The position numbers and the translations under genes are program-made. Below are positions 1-6,867 of a stretch of 26,337 nucleotides of DNA, piece by piece. The number at the start of each line of letters is the position of its first letter. Within the stretch, counting starts at the first letter, position 1. The stretch is from an uncultured Eubacteriales bacterium (GTDB lineage: Bacteria; Bacillota; Clostridia; Oscillospirales; Acutalibacteraceae): contig CAKSDF010000010.1 of assembly GCA_934444695.1 (NCBI GenBank), forward strand, positions 1 to 26,337, in the 5' to 3' direction. The notes below the pieces were generated by a model. The model had not been told where the DNA came from and did not search any database. It was given only the letters and a program-made list of their open reading frames with translations.

Positions 1-5
1 GCAGT

Positions 6-143
6 TCATCCTGTCGGATTAACGAGCATTTTAACGCAGTATGTGGGGATTTTTCTCCGCCAAAATCGTGTTCGTATATGTGCGTTATGGTTAACGTCAA
101 GGTCGGTGAAAATTGCCTTGTATTTTGTGTTTTCGGTAATCAT
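6..143 (-). pseudogene. Truncated N-terminus of a HAD-superfamily hydrolase (probable)
   Basis: A 45-codon reading frame starts at an ATG behind a good ribosome binding site (GGAGG, about 6 bases upstream). Its first 16 residues include KAIFTDLD, the usual start of a Cof-type HAD phosphatase with motif I (DxD). The expected GTLL does not follow: after the second Asp (near base 96) the sequence becomes unlike the family, is rich in Arg and His, and stops after 29 residues. It therefore looks like a HAD gene cut by a rearrangement or junction near base 95, or a contig-edge artefact. HAD sugar-phosphatases often sit beside DeoR-type regulators, as here. A short unrelated protein is the alternative. 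Confidence 0.4.
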
Positions 144-169
144 AATGGTGCCTCCTTTTTGATAAAATG

Positions 170-178
170 ATTATAACA
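170..178 (-). promoter_or_regulatory. Extended -10 promoter for the HAD fragment
   Basis: On the minus strand TATAAT (175 to 170) is preceded by TG and one base, an extended -10 element. No good -35 is seen at 17-18 bases. It points at the HAD fragment and diverges from the deoR-type promoter. Confidence 0.4.
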
Positions 179-200
179 CAAAAAACAACGAAAAAATGTG

Positions 201-229
201 TTGATTTATGTTTGAATAGCTGTTATAAT
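201..229 (+). promoter_or_regulatory. Sigma-A promoter of the DeoR-family gene
   Basis: TTGATT (201-206) and TATAAT (224-229) are 17 bases apart. The start of transcription would fall near 236, about 40 bases before the TTG start codon. Confidence 0.65.
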
Positions 230-239
230 AGATAAAACG

Positions 240-255
240 ATGTTTTAATAAACAT
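240..255. promoter_or_regulatory. Inverted repeat, possible operator
   Basis: ATGTTT and AAACAT are separated by four bases and lie just after the predicted transcription start. The position suits a repressor site, perhaps for autoregulation by the DeoR-family protein. The arms are short and AT-rich, so chance is possible. Confidence 0.35.
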
Positions 256-274
256 TTCGGGAGGGTAGGCCAAC

Positions 275-1054
275 TTGGATCAGCAAAACGAGCTATCGGG
301 AATTGCCCGTCGGGAAGAGCTTTGCCGTATCATAAGGGAAAAGGGACAGATAACCGTCAGGCAGGCCTCCGAGATGTTCGATGTATCGGATATGACCGTT
401 CGGCGGGATTTCCATCTTCTCGAGCAGCAGGGAATTGTGTCGCTGTTCCATGGCGGCGCCCGCATACGTCCTTTCGGTCAGAATTTTCAGGGATACCTTG
501 ACCGTAAGGAACAGCTTTATCCCGCCAAAAGGGCCATTGCATCGGCTGCGGCCGAGCATATATCCGAAAACGATGTCGTTTACTTTGACACTTCCACGAC
601 GGTTACTCTTATGCTCAGATTTGTTACCGATGTGAGCTTTACGGCGGTGACAGGATCGGTATCGGTCATAAACGAGTGCCTTGCCAATCGGCGCATAAAG
701 CTTTATATTGCTCCGGGACTTTACAAAGAGCGATACGGCGGAAGTCTTGATTATTCAACGGCGGAATATCTCTCATCCATAAAATTCGACAAGGCGTTTT
801 TCGGCGCGTCGGCAATCGACCCTGCGTTTGGAGTGTCCTCGGGTGAGGAAAGCGAGGGCGCTGTGAAGAAATGTGTAATGCGAAACAGCGAAAAGAAATT
901 TCTTCTTGCCGACAACAGCAAATTTATGAAAAAGAATATGATAAAGTACGGTAATCTTTCGGAATTCACTGAAATTTTCTCCGATTCCGGTCTTGACGGC
1001 GAGATCCGCAAGGCTGTGGAAAAAAATAAAGGCAGCTTGCGCATTTGCTATTAA
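275..1054 (+). CDS. DeoR-family transcriptional regulator
   Basis: 259-residue protein with a DeoR-type winged helix-turn-helix at residues 13-62: helix pair followed by the family signature TVRRDFHLLE and the wing ending HGGA. The rest (about 75-245) matches the DeoR C-terminal sensor domain, a ribose-5-phosphate-isomerase-like fold that binds phosphorylated sugars; FFGASAID and the LADNSKF motif are typical. The start is TTG, chosen because GGGAGGG lies about 6 bases upstream. Such regulators usually repress sugar or sugar-alcohol operons. Its only divergent neighbour here is a broken HAD-like gene, so the regulon cannot be named. The effector is unknown. Confidence 0.9.
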   Translation: MDQQNELSGIARREELCRIIREKGQITVRQASEMFDVSDMTVRRDFHLLEQQGIVSLFHGGARIRPFGQNFQGYLDRKEQLYPAKRAIASAAAEHISENDVVYFDTSTTVTLMLRFVTDVSFTAVTGSVSVINECLANRRIKLYIAPGLYKERYGGSLDYSTAEYLSSIKFDKAFFGASAIDPAFGVSSGEESEGAVKKCVMRNSEKKFLLADNSKFMKKNMIKYGNLSEFTEIFSDSGLDGEIRKAVEKNKGSLRICY

Positions 1055-1076
1055 ATTAGCGGATTTGGGCATACAG

Positions 1077-1114
1077 AAAGCGGACATTTCTTAATGAGAT
1101 GTCCGCTTTTGTTT
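1077..1114 (+). terminator. Intrinsic terminator after the DeoR-family gene
   Basis: AAAGCGGACAT (1077-1087) pairs perfectly with ATGTCCGCTTT (1099-1109) around an 11-base loop, followed by a T-rich tail. It lies between convergent genes and may also stop pnp transcripts. Confidence 0.8.
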
Positions 1115-1133
1115 ATATGGGATTTAAAAAGAA

Positions 1134-3320
1134 TTATCTTCTTCTGCGGTCGCCGTTACGGTCGCCGTGGTCGCGGCGGCGGGGAGGACGACGGGTGTCA
1201 CTGACCTCGTTTTCGGGAACGGCGCCTTCAATTTCGATGAGGGCGTTTCTTCTCGAAAGATTGATTCTGCCCTGATCGTCTATTTCAAGAACCTGAACGA
1301 TGACTTCATCGCCTACCTGAACTACCGATTCCACCGAATCAACGCGTTTTACGTCAAGGTGGCTGATGTGTACGAGGCCTTCCTTGCCCGGAGCAATTTC
1401 AACAAATGCACCGAAGGACATAATTCTTGTGACCTTGCCCTTATAGATGGCGCCGATCTCGGGATCCTTGGCAATGGTTTCGACGATCTGGAGAGCGCGT
1501 TTGCAATCATTGATATCGATGGCCTGGATGTATACCATTCCGTCCTCTTCAATGTCGATATTAACGTTGCAGTCGGCACAGATCTTCTGAATGACCTTTC
1601 CGCCCGAGCCGATGACCTCGCGGATCTTGTCAACGTCGATCTTGGTGGAAAGCATCTTGGGAGCGTATTTGGAAAGCTCCTCGCGGGGGGCGGGAATGGC
1701 TTTGAGCATGACCTCATCGAGGATATAGTTGCGGGCCTTGTGGGTCTTGGCAAGAGCCTCTTTGATGATCTCAGGGGTCAGGCCGTCGATCTTAAGGTCC
1801 ATCTGAATGGCGGTGATGCCTTCCTTGGTTCCGGCAACCTTAAAGTCCATATCGCCGAAGAAGTCCTCGAGTCCCTGGATGTCGACCATGGTCATAAAGC
1901 GGTCGCCCTCGGTTATAAGGCCGCAGGAAATTCCGGCGACGGGAGCCTTGATGGGTACGCCTGCATCCATAAGAGCAAGTGTGGAACCGCAGATAGAAGC
2001 CTGGGAGGTGGAACCGTTGGAAGAAAGAACTTCCGAAACAAGGCGGAGGGTATAGGGGAACTCCTTCTCGTCGGGAATTACCGGAACGAGAGCACGCTCG
2101 GCAAGGGCACCGTGACCAATCTCACGACGGCCGGGGCCGCGGCTGGGACGGGTCTCACCCACCGAGTAGGAGGGGAAATTATACTGATGCATATAACGCT
2201 TGGTTTCCTCGTCGTCAAGTCCGTCGAGGATCTGGGCGTCTCTGATCTGACCTAAGGTGACGGTGGTCAGAACCTGGGTCTGACCTCTGGTGAAGAGGCC
2301 GGTGCCGTGAACGCGGGGAAGAAGTCCCACTTCGGCGGCCAAAGGACGCATTTCGTCGATTCCGCGGCCGTCGACACGCTTGCCGTCATCGAGCAGCCAG
2401 CGGCGTACAACGAATTTCTGCAGTTTATAGAGGCAATCGTCAAGCTTTTCGATTTCCTCGGGATATTTTTCGTCCAATTTTTCGTGAACCTCGGCATAGA
2501 TGGGAAGCAGAGCCTCGTCGCGGACGCGTTTGTCGTCGGTGTCGAGGGCCACGCGCACCTTATCGATGGCAATGGCTTCAACATCCTCGTACATTTCGTG
2601 GGAAGGATCGTTGGAGGGGAAGTCCATCTTGGTAACGCCAACTTCTTCTCTGATCTTCTTGATGAATTCGATAACCTGCTGGTTGGCCTTGTGGCCGAAC
2701 ATAATGGCGTCGAACATCTCTTCGTCGGTAACCTGGTCGGCGCCGGCTTCGATCATTGCCACCTTCTTATCGGTGGAGGCGACGGTAACGGCCATACGGG
2801 ATTTTTTCTGCTGCTCGGAAGTGGGATTGATGACAAACTGTCCGTCAATCATTCCGACGCTGACACCGCTGATAGGTCCGTTAAAGGGAATTTTGGAAAT
2901 GGTTACGGCGATGGAAGCACCAATCATAGCGATGGTCTCGGGGGGGCAATCGGGATCAACCGACATAACGGTTGTGACTATCGAAACGTCGTTTCTCATA
3001 TCCTTAGGGAAGAGAGGACGCATGGGACGGTCGATAACGCGGGAAGACAGAATGGCCTTCTCGGTGGGACGGCCCTCGCGGCGCAGGAAGGAACCGGGGA
3101 TTCTGCCCACGGCGTAAAGCTTTTCTTCATAGTCAACCGAAAGAGGGAAGAAGTCTACACCCTCTCTGGGCTTGTCCGAAATAGTGGCCACACAGTGTAC
3201 GGCGGTTTCGCCGTAGCGGATCATACACTCGCCGGAGGCCAGCTGGGCGAGCTTGCCGGTTTCGACAACCAAAGGACGGCCGGCAAATTCCATTGAAAAG
3301 GTTTTTGCGTTTTCAAACAT
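1134..3320 (-). CDS. pnp: Polyribonucleotide nucleotidyltransferase (PNPase)
   Basis: 3'-5' phosphorolytic exoribonuclease that degrades mRNA to nucleoside diphosphates; normally a homotrimer associated with the RNA degradosome. 728 residues, normal for the family. Order: first RNase PH domain (about 1-140; FFPLSVDYEEK, GRIPGSF and RPMRPLFP signatures), helical linker, second RNase PH domain (about 300-540; GQTQVL, NGSTSQASICG, FFGDMDFKVAG), KH domain (about 550-610; IREVIGSGGKVIQKI), S1 domain (about 620-690; GKVTRIMSFGAFVEI) and a short Arg-rich tail. The ATG at 3320 is chosen because GGAGG lies 8 bases before it; a TTG five codons upstream overlaps that ribosome binding site. It follows rpsO, as in many bacteria, behind a large folded leader. 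Confidence 0.97.
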   Translation of the reverse strand: MFENAKTFSMEFAGRPLVVETGKLAQLASGECMIRYGETAVHCVATISDKPREGVDFFPLSVDYEEKLYAVGRIPGSFLRREGRPTEKAILSSRVIDRPMRPLFPKDMRNDVSIVTTVMSVDPDCPPETIAMIGASIAVTISKIPFNGPISGVSVGMIDGQFVINPTSEQQKKSRMAVTVASTDKKVAMIEAGADQVTDEEMFDAIMFGHKANQQVIEFIKKIREEVGVTKMDFPSNDPSHEMYEDVEAIAIDKVRVALDTDDKRVRDEALLPIYAEVHEKLDEKYPEEIEKLDDCLYKLQKFVVRRWLLDDGKRVDGRGIDEMRPLAAEVGLLPRVHGTGLFTRGQTQVLTTVTLGQIRDAQILDGLDDEETKRYMHQYNFPSYSVGETRPSRGPGRREIGHGALAERALVPVIPDEKEFPYTLRLVSEVLSSNGSTSQASICGSTLALMDAGVPIKAPVAGISCGLITEGDRFMTMVDIQGLEDFFGDMDFKVAGTKEGITAIQMDLKIDGLTPEIIKEALAKTHKARNYILDEVMLKAIPAPREELSKYAPKMLSTKIDVDKIREVIGSGGKVIQKICADCNVNIDIEEDGMVYIQAIDINDCKRALQIVETIAKDPEIGAIYKGKVTRIMSFGAFVEIAPGKEGLVHISHLDVKRVDSVESVVQVGDEVIVQVLEIDDQGRINLSRRNALIEIEGAVPENEVSDTRRPPRRRDHGDRNGDRRRR

Positions 3321-3344
3321 TTTATTTTCCTCCAAATTTTATTT

Positions 3345-3447
3345 CCGAGGAATCCTTGCCGCTTTAGCAATAAACACATTGTCCGTTTGGAAAAACGGGC
3401 TTTCGGGCAATCTGTTCACTGCTAAAAAACAACGCGGAATCCCTCGG
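3345..3447 (-). promoter_or_regulatory. Long stem-loop leader upstream of pnp
   Basis: The rpsO-pnp gap folds on itself: CCGAGG (3345-3350) pairs with CCTCGG (3442-3447), TTTAGCA (3363-3369) with TGCTAAA (3420-3426), and an inner imperfect hairpin lies around 3380-3410. In E. coli the same intergenic region forms a long stem cut by RNase III, and PNPase then represses its own mRNA. An analogous role here is inferred from position and fold only. Confidence 0.5.
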
Positions 3448-3487
3448 ATGGTATTTTAAAACCAAAAGGTTTTTTAACAGGTGAAAA

Positions 3488-3513
3488 CGGGCGGACAAAT
3501 TAAAGTCCGCCCG
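3488..3513 (-). terminator. Terminator between rpsO and pnp
   Basis: A perfect 9-bp stem (3488-3496 with 3505-3513) with an 8-base loop lies 12 bases after the rpsO stop. On the minus strand a short GTTTTC tail follows. The short tail suggests partial read-through into pnp, or an RNA-stabilising hairpin at the 3' end of rpsO. Confidence 0.7.
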
Positions 3514-3525
3514 AATTTTAAGCTA

Positions 3526-3759
3526 TTACTTACGGATACCGAGTCTTGCAATAACAGAACGATATCTTTCAATGTCCTTCTTCTGGAGGTATGCCAAAAG
3601 TCCGCGGCGGGAATGATGATCCTTCTTGTGGACCTTCAGATGCTCGTTGAGCTCGTTGATGCGGTTGGTCAAAACGGCGATCTGCACTTCGGGAGAACCG
3701 GTGTCGCCTTCGTGGGTAGCATACTCTTTGATGATAGCTGTTTTCTGTTCGTTTGTCAT
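3526..3759 (-). CDS. rpsO: 30S ribosomal protein S15, apparently shortened internally
   Basis: S15 binds the central domain of 16S rRNA early in 30S assembly. The protein has the family signatures THEGDTGSPEVQ, INELNEHL, HKKDHHSRRGLL and ERYRSVIARLGIRK, but is only 77 residues against the usual 87-89. The deficit is internal: after HHSRRGLL the sequence goes directly to AYLQKKD, whereas S15 normally has about ten more residues with a second RR-x-LL copy between (RRGLL-KMVGK-RRNLL in Bacillus). About 30 bases seem lost between short direct repeats, removing nearly three turns of helix 3. The rRNA-contacting HKKDHHS is intact. The ATG at 3759 follows GAGGTG; the longer upstream frame is leader RNA. 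Confidence 0.93.
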   Translation of the reverse strand: MTNEQKTAIIKEYATHEGDTGSPEVQIAVLTNRINELNEHLKVHKKDHHSRRGLLAYLQKKDIERYRSVIARLGIRK

Positions 3760-3764
3760 TTTTT

Positions 3765-3855
3765 TCACCTCAAATAAATTTTGTCCCGAATCTGAGCGGC
3801 GGGACGGTGATCCCCGCGGCCAAGAATGGGTATTCAGAGCCTTTTTCAAGGCGCT
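3765..3855 (-). promoter_or_regulatory. Structured rpsO 5' leader
   Basis: About 95 bases separate the predicted transcription start from the rpsO ATG. On the minus strand they can form three hairpins, among them GCCTT-GAAA-AAGGC and GCGGG paired with CCCGC. S15 represses its own mRNA through leader structures in several bacteria, with different folds per lineage; whether this one binds S15 is inference. Confidence 0.35.
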
Positions 3856-3861
3856 TTAGCT

Positions 3862-3890
3862 AATATAACACAAATGAACCGTTTTGTAAA
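3862..3890 (-). promoter_or_regulatory. Promoter of rpsO-pnp
   Basis: Minus-strand TTTACA (3890 to 3885) and TATATT (3867 to 3862) with a 17-base spacer. The -35 begins only 8 bases after the upstream lipoprotein stop, and no terminator intervenes, so some read-through from degV is likely too. Confidence 0.7.
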
Positions 3891-3898
3891 GACTTTTT

Positions 3899-5074
3899 TT
3901 ACTGAGCGGCGTTCTGTCTTGCCTTGTCGAAGTCGATTTTGCCGGGATCATAGAATTTGACAAGGGAGGAATTTTCTTTAACGCCCATCTCGTCGGCCTT
4001 GGAAGTGAGCATATCCTTGAATTCGTCTGCTTTAAGCTCGCTGACAACGGCATCGTGATACTGCTCGCAGTAATACTGATCCTTGGACAAATCGTAGATT
4101 ATAACAAGCTTGAAGTCGTCGGTCTCGCCCTCAACAACCAGTGCCTTGCCGTATTCAAAACCGTCGGTCGACTTAAATCCCTTAAAGAGGTTGTAGTTGG
4201 TAAGGTCGCTGTCGTTTTTGGTGTATGCCTTGGCGGTGGCGGTGTAGATGGAGGTGTAGTTGTCGGAGGAGGGAACGGTGGCCGATGCATCCTCGTCGGT
4301 AGCGCCGGTTTCGGCGGCATATTCTGCTCTGATTGTCTCAAAAGAAGTACCCTTGTTTATGCGGTCGGCATATCCCTGAAGCTTGGCTTTGGCGGCTTCT
4401 CTCTGTTCGTCGGTAACGGCGGTGGAGTTTCCGCTCTCGTCGTATGTGGCCGAAAGTTTGTTATCGAGGTGGTCGGCAAGTACGGCATAATCGTTGATAC
4501 CTGCGGCTACTTCCTCATCGGTAACGGCTTTGCTTCCGCTTCCGGGAACGGCTTCATCTGCCTTGCCATAGTAGAACTCAAAGAGCTTGGAATAAAGGAA
4601 GTTATATCTCATGGTTTCCTTGTAGGTGTTATAGCTTACGCCGTTCTGTTCGTAAAGAATCTTTACGCCCTGATTCTCCCAATATGCGTTGGCATACTGA
4701 TCGGCGGTGTCTTCTTCTGCAACAGAAAGGGTGATATTGTTTTCTTTGCAAAGCTCCATAACAGCGCCGTATTCTCTGCAAAGCTCCTCTGTTTTCTGAT
4801 TGATCCAATCAATGCGGGAGGTTCCGTCCTCGGGATGGGTGAGATCGTTGAAATAGGAATAGCTTACGCTGCTTGGAACGCTTGTGTCGGGATCGGAGCT
4901 TACGTCGGATATAAACTGGTTGTAGGCGTTGTACTGGAAGGCAAGGTAAAGGCCGGAATCAATCTTGGTTTCACCGATGGTCATAACCGTTTCGCCCTTT
5001 TTATGACAGGCGGCAAAGGAAAGAATGACCGCGACCGAAAGCAGAACGGCCGAAATTGTTTTTAATGCTTTCAT
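3899..5074 (-). CDS. SurA/PrsA-like lipoprotein
   Basis: 391 residues with a lipoprotein signal peptide: MKALK, a hydrophobic stretch, then a lipobox ending at Cys23 (LSFAAC). The mature start (MTIGETKIDSGLY) resembles the N-terminal segment of SurA/PrsA/peptidylprolyl-isomerase-type chaperones (normally VNGxxIxxxEY), and the long, helical, acidic middle fits their chaperone lobes. No parvulin isomerase motif was recognised, so a chaperone without isomerase activity, or a different lipoprotein sharing only the N-terminus, is possible. Expected on the outer face of the membrane. A good ribosome binding site (GGAGG) precedes the ATG; the gene follows degV by 26 bases and probably shares its promoter. 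Confidence 0.7.
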   Translation of the reverse strand: MKALKTISAVLLSVAVILSFAACHKKGETVMTIGETKIDSGLYLAFQYNAYNQFISDVSSDPDTSVPSSVSYSYFNDLTHPEDGTSRIDWINQKTEELCREYGAVMELCKENNITLSVAEEDTADQYANAYWENQGVKILYEQNGVSYNTYKETMRYNFLYSKLFEFYYGKADEAVPGSGSKAVTDEEVAAGINDYAVLADHLDNKLSATYDESGNSTAVTDEQREAAKAKLQGYADRINKGTSFETIRAEYAAETGATDEDASATVPSSDNYTSIYTATAKAYTKNDSDLTNYNLFKGFKSTDGFEYGKALVVEGETDDFKLVIIYDLSKDQYYCEQYHDAVVSELKADEFKDMLTSKADEMGVKENSSLVKFYDPGKIDFDKARQNAAQ

Positions 5075-5100
5075 TTTTATTTTCCTCCGAAAAATGTTTA

Positions 5101-5958
5101 TTATTTTTTATGGGTTCTGAAGAAAAGCACACCGCAGCAGCCCGGTCCGCAGTGGCAGGAAATAACGCATCCTGCGTTGGTTTCGATGACCTCTTTGAAT
5201 GGGGCAATCTTTTTTATTTCCTCGAGGCAGATCTTAACGTGCTCGGGATCCATTCTCGAATGGGTAAAGAAGATGCGGTCGAGAACCACGTCGGAAGGAT
5301 CGCCGATCTGTTCTCTTATGTACTGAAGATAACAGTCGAGGATTTTTCCGCGGTATTTTTTGCCCACGACCATCTGATTGTTTTCCACAATAATGCTGGG
5401 ACGGAGCTTTAACAGGTTTGCGCCGAATTTGGCGACTCCCGAGCACCTTCCGCCAGCGTGGAGATAATCGAGGGTCTCGATTATAAAGGAAACATCCAGC
5501 CGCTCAACGGCTTCTTCGCACTGCTCCACAACCTCTTTTGCCGAAAGACCTTTGGCCGCAAGCTCGGCAGCAAGCAGGGCAATGTGACCTGTTCCCGAAG
5601 AGAGATTTTTGGAATTTATAACATAAACTCCGTCCATTTCCTCGGCGGCGAGACAGGCGTTCTGGTAAGAGCTTGAAAGGAAGCTGCCGATGTTTACGTG
5701 TATGACATCATAGCCTTGCTCGGTTAGATTTTTGAAAAAGTCAAGATACTCTCCCATTGCGACGGCACTGGACTTTGCAAGCTTGCCTGTTCTGTCGTAA
5801 TATGAGAAAAGATCCTCAGGCACTGCATCCACTCCGTCGGAATAGCTTTTACCGTCCATTTCAATGTGCAGAGGGGTAATGGAAATGTTGTATTTTTCGA
5901 TGAGCTCGGGTGAAAGATCCGCCGTGCTGTCGGTGGTTATTTTTATAGGCTTAGACAT
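5101..5958 (-). CDS. degV: DegV family fatty-acid-binding protein
   Basis: 285 residues, typical DegV length. DegV/FakB proteins bind a fatty acid and present it to FakA kinase for phospholipid synthesis. Seen: the N-terminal KITTDSTADLSPELIEKYNI block, the SSAVAMGEYLDFF segment at about 62-75 where family members carry a lipid-contacting Ser/Thr, NSKNLSSGTGHIALLAAELA near 135, and the GGRCSGVAKFGANLLKLRPSI region. A Cys-rich tail (CVISCHCGPGCCGVLFF) ends the protein; GPGxxG is common in the family, the extra cysteines less so. The ATG has GGGAGG upstream. It heads a unit with the lipoprotein gene. Whether it is a FakB partner cannot be told, as no fakA is present. Confidence 0.92.
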   Translation of the reverse strand: MSKPIKITTDSTADLSPELIEKYNISITPLHIEMDGKSYSDGVDAVPEDLFSYYDRTGKLAKSSAVAMGEYLDFFKNLTEQGYDVIHVNIGSFLSSSYQNACLAAEEMDGVYVINSKNLSSGTGHIALLAAELAAKGLSAKEVVEQCEEAVERLDVSFIIETLDYLHAGGRCSGVAKFGANLLKLRPSIIVENNQMVVGKKYRGKILDCYLQYIREQIGDPSDVVLDRIFFTHSRMDPEHVKICLEEIKKIAPFKEVIETNAGCVISCHCGPGCCGVLFFRTHKK

Positions 5959-5987
5959 ATTCCGCCTCCCTTGTATAAATCTTTCTA

Positions 5988-6016
5988 ATTATATCACCAA
6001 TATTTTTTTATGTCAA
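5988..6016 (-). promoter_or_regulatory. Consensus promoter of degV
   Basis: Minus-strand TTGACA (6016 to 6011) and TATAAT (5993 to 5988), spacer exactly 17: a perfect sigma-A consensus. Confidence 0.9.
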
Positions 6017-6070
6017 GGAAATATATTAGGCAATGCGCCCGCGCAAGCCCTTTTGAGGCCTATTTACCCT

Positions 6071-6427
6071 TTATTTATTCATTTGCCGCTCGATCCAGGA
6101 CATAAGCAGGTCGACAATCTTTTTTTGCTGAATGTCGGTAAGCGCTTTTCCTTTTTTGACCTTGTACCATTTTTCAAGGCAATTTCGGCAGCAGCAGCCG
6201 CAAGCGTGCTGAGCCTTAAATACCGGGTGGCCTTTGGTGGGGGTTTGACTTCCGTCGTTTTTCGGAAAGGCGGGAGCAAGCCGGTCTCTTATAAAATCCT
6301 CAGCGTGGCGGCGGATGGTATCGTATCCCTTTTGTTCTATGTACAGTCTGTCTTTATTGTCAAGGCGGAATGAACTGCGGAATTTTGATTTTTCAAGGCG
6401 ATTTAAGGCCTGATCTATTGTTTGCAT
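6071..6427 (-). CDS. DUF4186 family protein
   Basis: 118 residues matching the DUF4186 pattern throughout: FRSSFRLDNKDRLYIEQKG, HAEDFIRDRLAPA, NDGSQTPTKGHPVFKAQHAC, CRNCLEKWY and a C-terminal VDLLMSWI. Family function is unknown. Residues 74-83 (HACGCCCRNC) form a His/Cys cluster (Cys76, 78, 79, 80, 83) that could bind a metal; family members keep at least part of it. GGAGGGG precedes the ATG by a good distance. The gene stands alone, divergent from the structured RNA at 6523. Confidence 0.85.
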   Translation of the reverse strand: MQTIDQALNRLEKSKFRSSFRLDNKDRLYIEQKGYDTIRRHAEDFIRDRLAPAFPKNDGSQTPTKGHPVFKAQHACGCCCRNCLEKWYKVKKGKALTDIQQKKIVDLLMSWIERQMNK

Positions 6428-6463
6428 AAAATCCCCTCCTAAGTGCGTTTGCTAATTAAATTT

Positions 6464-6483
6464 ATTTGCTAAAATGGAAATAT
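6464..6483 (+). repeat. Isolated copy of the TTTTGC-N6-RGAAATAT motif
   Basis: ATTTGC (6464-6469) is followed six bases later by GGAAATAT (6476-6483), the spacing found in the 19.2-19.7 kb array. It sits between the DUF4186 start codon and the structured RNA. Confidence 0.5.
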
Positions 6484-6522
6484 GCGATTTCTGCCTAATG
6501 AAAATCTGTTTTGATAGCCTTA

Positions 6523-6716
6523 GTACACGTGGCTGCGGGGCGCTGAGGCTATCAGCAAAGCTGATCGGAGGGCGGCCGAGGGGCAGAACCGGGGCTGCAA
6601 TTAAAAGAACAGCCTTTCTTTTTCGGTAGAATTGTAATTATGATGTGCCCTCCGGTCTCGGCAAAACCGAGACAGCCTCAGCGGCAGGTCAACACATAGC
6701 CGGAAGCCGTGTTTAC
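6523..6716 (+). ncRNA. Large structured RNA with a perfect four-way junction (possibly raiA-type)
   Basis: In the 440-base gap between divergent genes, helices nest as follows. P1: 6523-6534 with 6705-6716 (G-U pairs, one mismatch). P2: CGCTGAGGCT (6541-6550) with AGCCTCAGCG (6674-6683), 10 perfect pairs. Stacked on it with no unpaired bases: P3 hairpin ATCAGC-AAA-GCTGAT (6551-6565), P4 CGGAGGGC (6566-6573) with GCCCTCCG (6647-6654), and P5 hairpin GTCTCGG-CAAAA-CCGAGAC (6655-6673). P4 encloses about 70 bases including a GCAG/CTGC hairpin. A further 7-bp hairpin (6719-6738) follows. Size, junction and clostridial host recall the raiA-motif RNA, but I could not match a consensus from memory. 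Strand is uncertain. Confidence 0.7.
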
Positions 6717-6816
6717 AAAGCAGCAGATGTATGCTGCTCGTTCAAAGAAATGCGCGAAACCGTGCGTGCATTATGAATATCTGCTTTTGATGTGCTTTTA
6801 ATTTGCTTTTGCGGCA

Positions 6817-6845
6817 TTGAAAAGCTGAAAAAAGTATGTTAAAAT
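6817..6845 (+). promoter_or_regulatory. Promoter of the TSUP gene
   Basis: TTGAAA (6817-6822) and TAAAAT (6840-6845), spacer 17. It lies about 100 bases after the structured RNA, so the TSUP gene need not be part of the RNA's transcript. Confidence 0.6.
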
Positions 6846-6867
6846 GCGGTCAAAAGGAATGATTTAA

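Noticed and set aside
1167..3296. Long plus-strand frames opposite pnp (up to 362 codons)
   Set aside because: They are shadows of the pnp gene: no ribosome binding site or promoter, and composition that mirrors pnp codons.
3760..3849. 30-residue extension of S15
   Set aside because: It lies in the leader; the ATG at 3759 has its own ribosome binding site and starts the family's conserved sequence.
4055..5065. 336-codon plus-strand frame opposite the lipoprotein gene
   Set aside because: Gly/Val-rich antisense shadow of a gene with a clear lipobox and ribosome binding site.
6523..6716. Cobalamin, NiCo or 6S RNA as identity of the four-way-junction RNA
   Set aside because: The conserved bases of those classes as I know them are not present, and the neighbouring genes do not fit.
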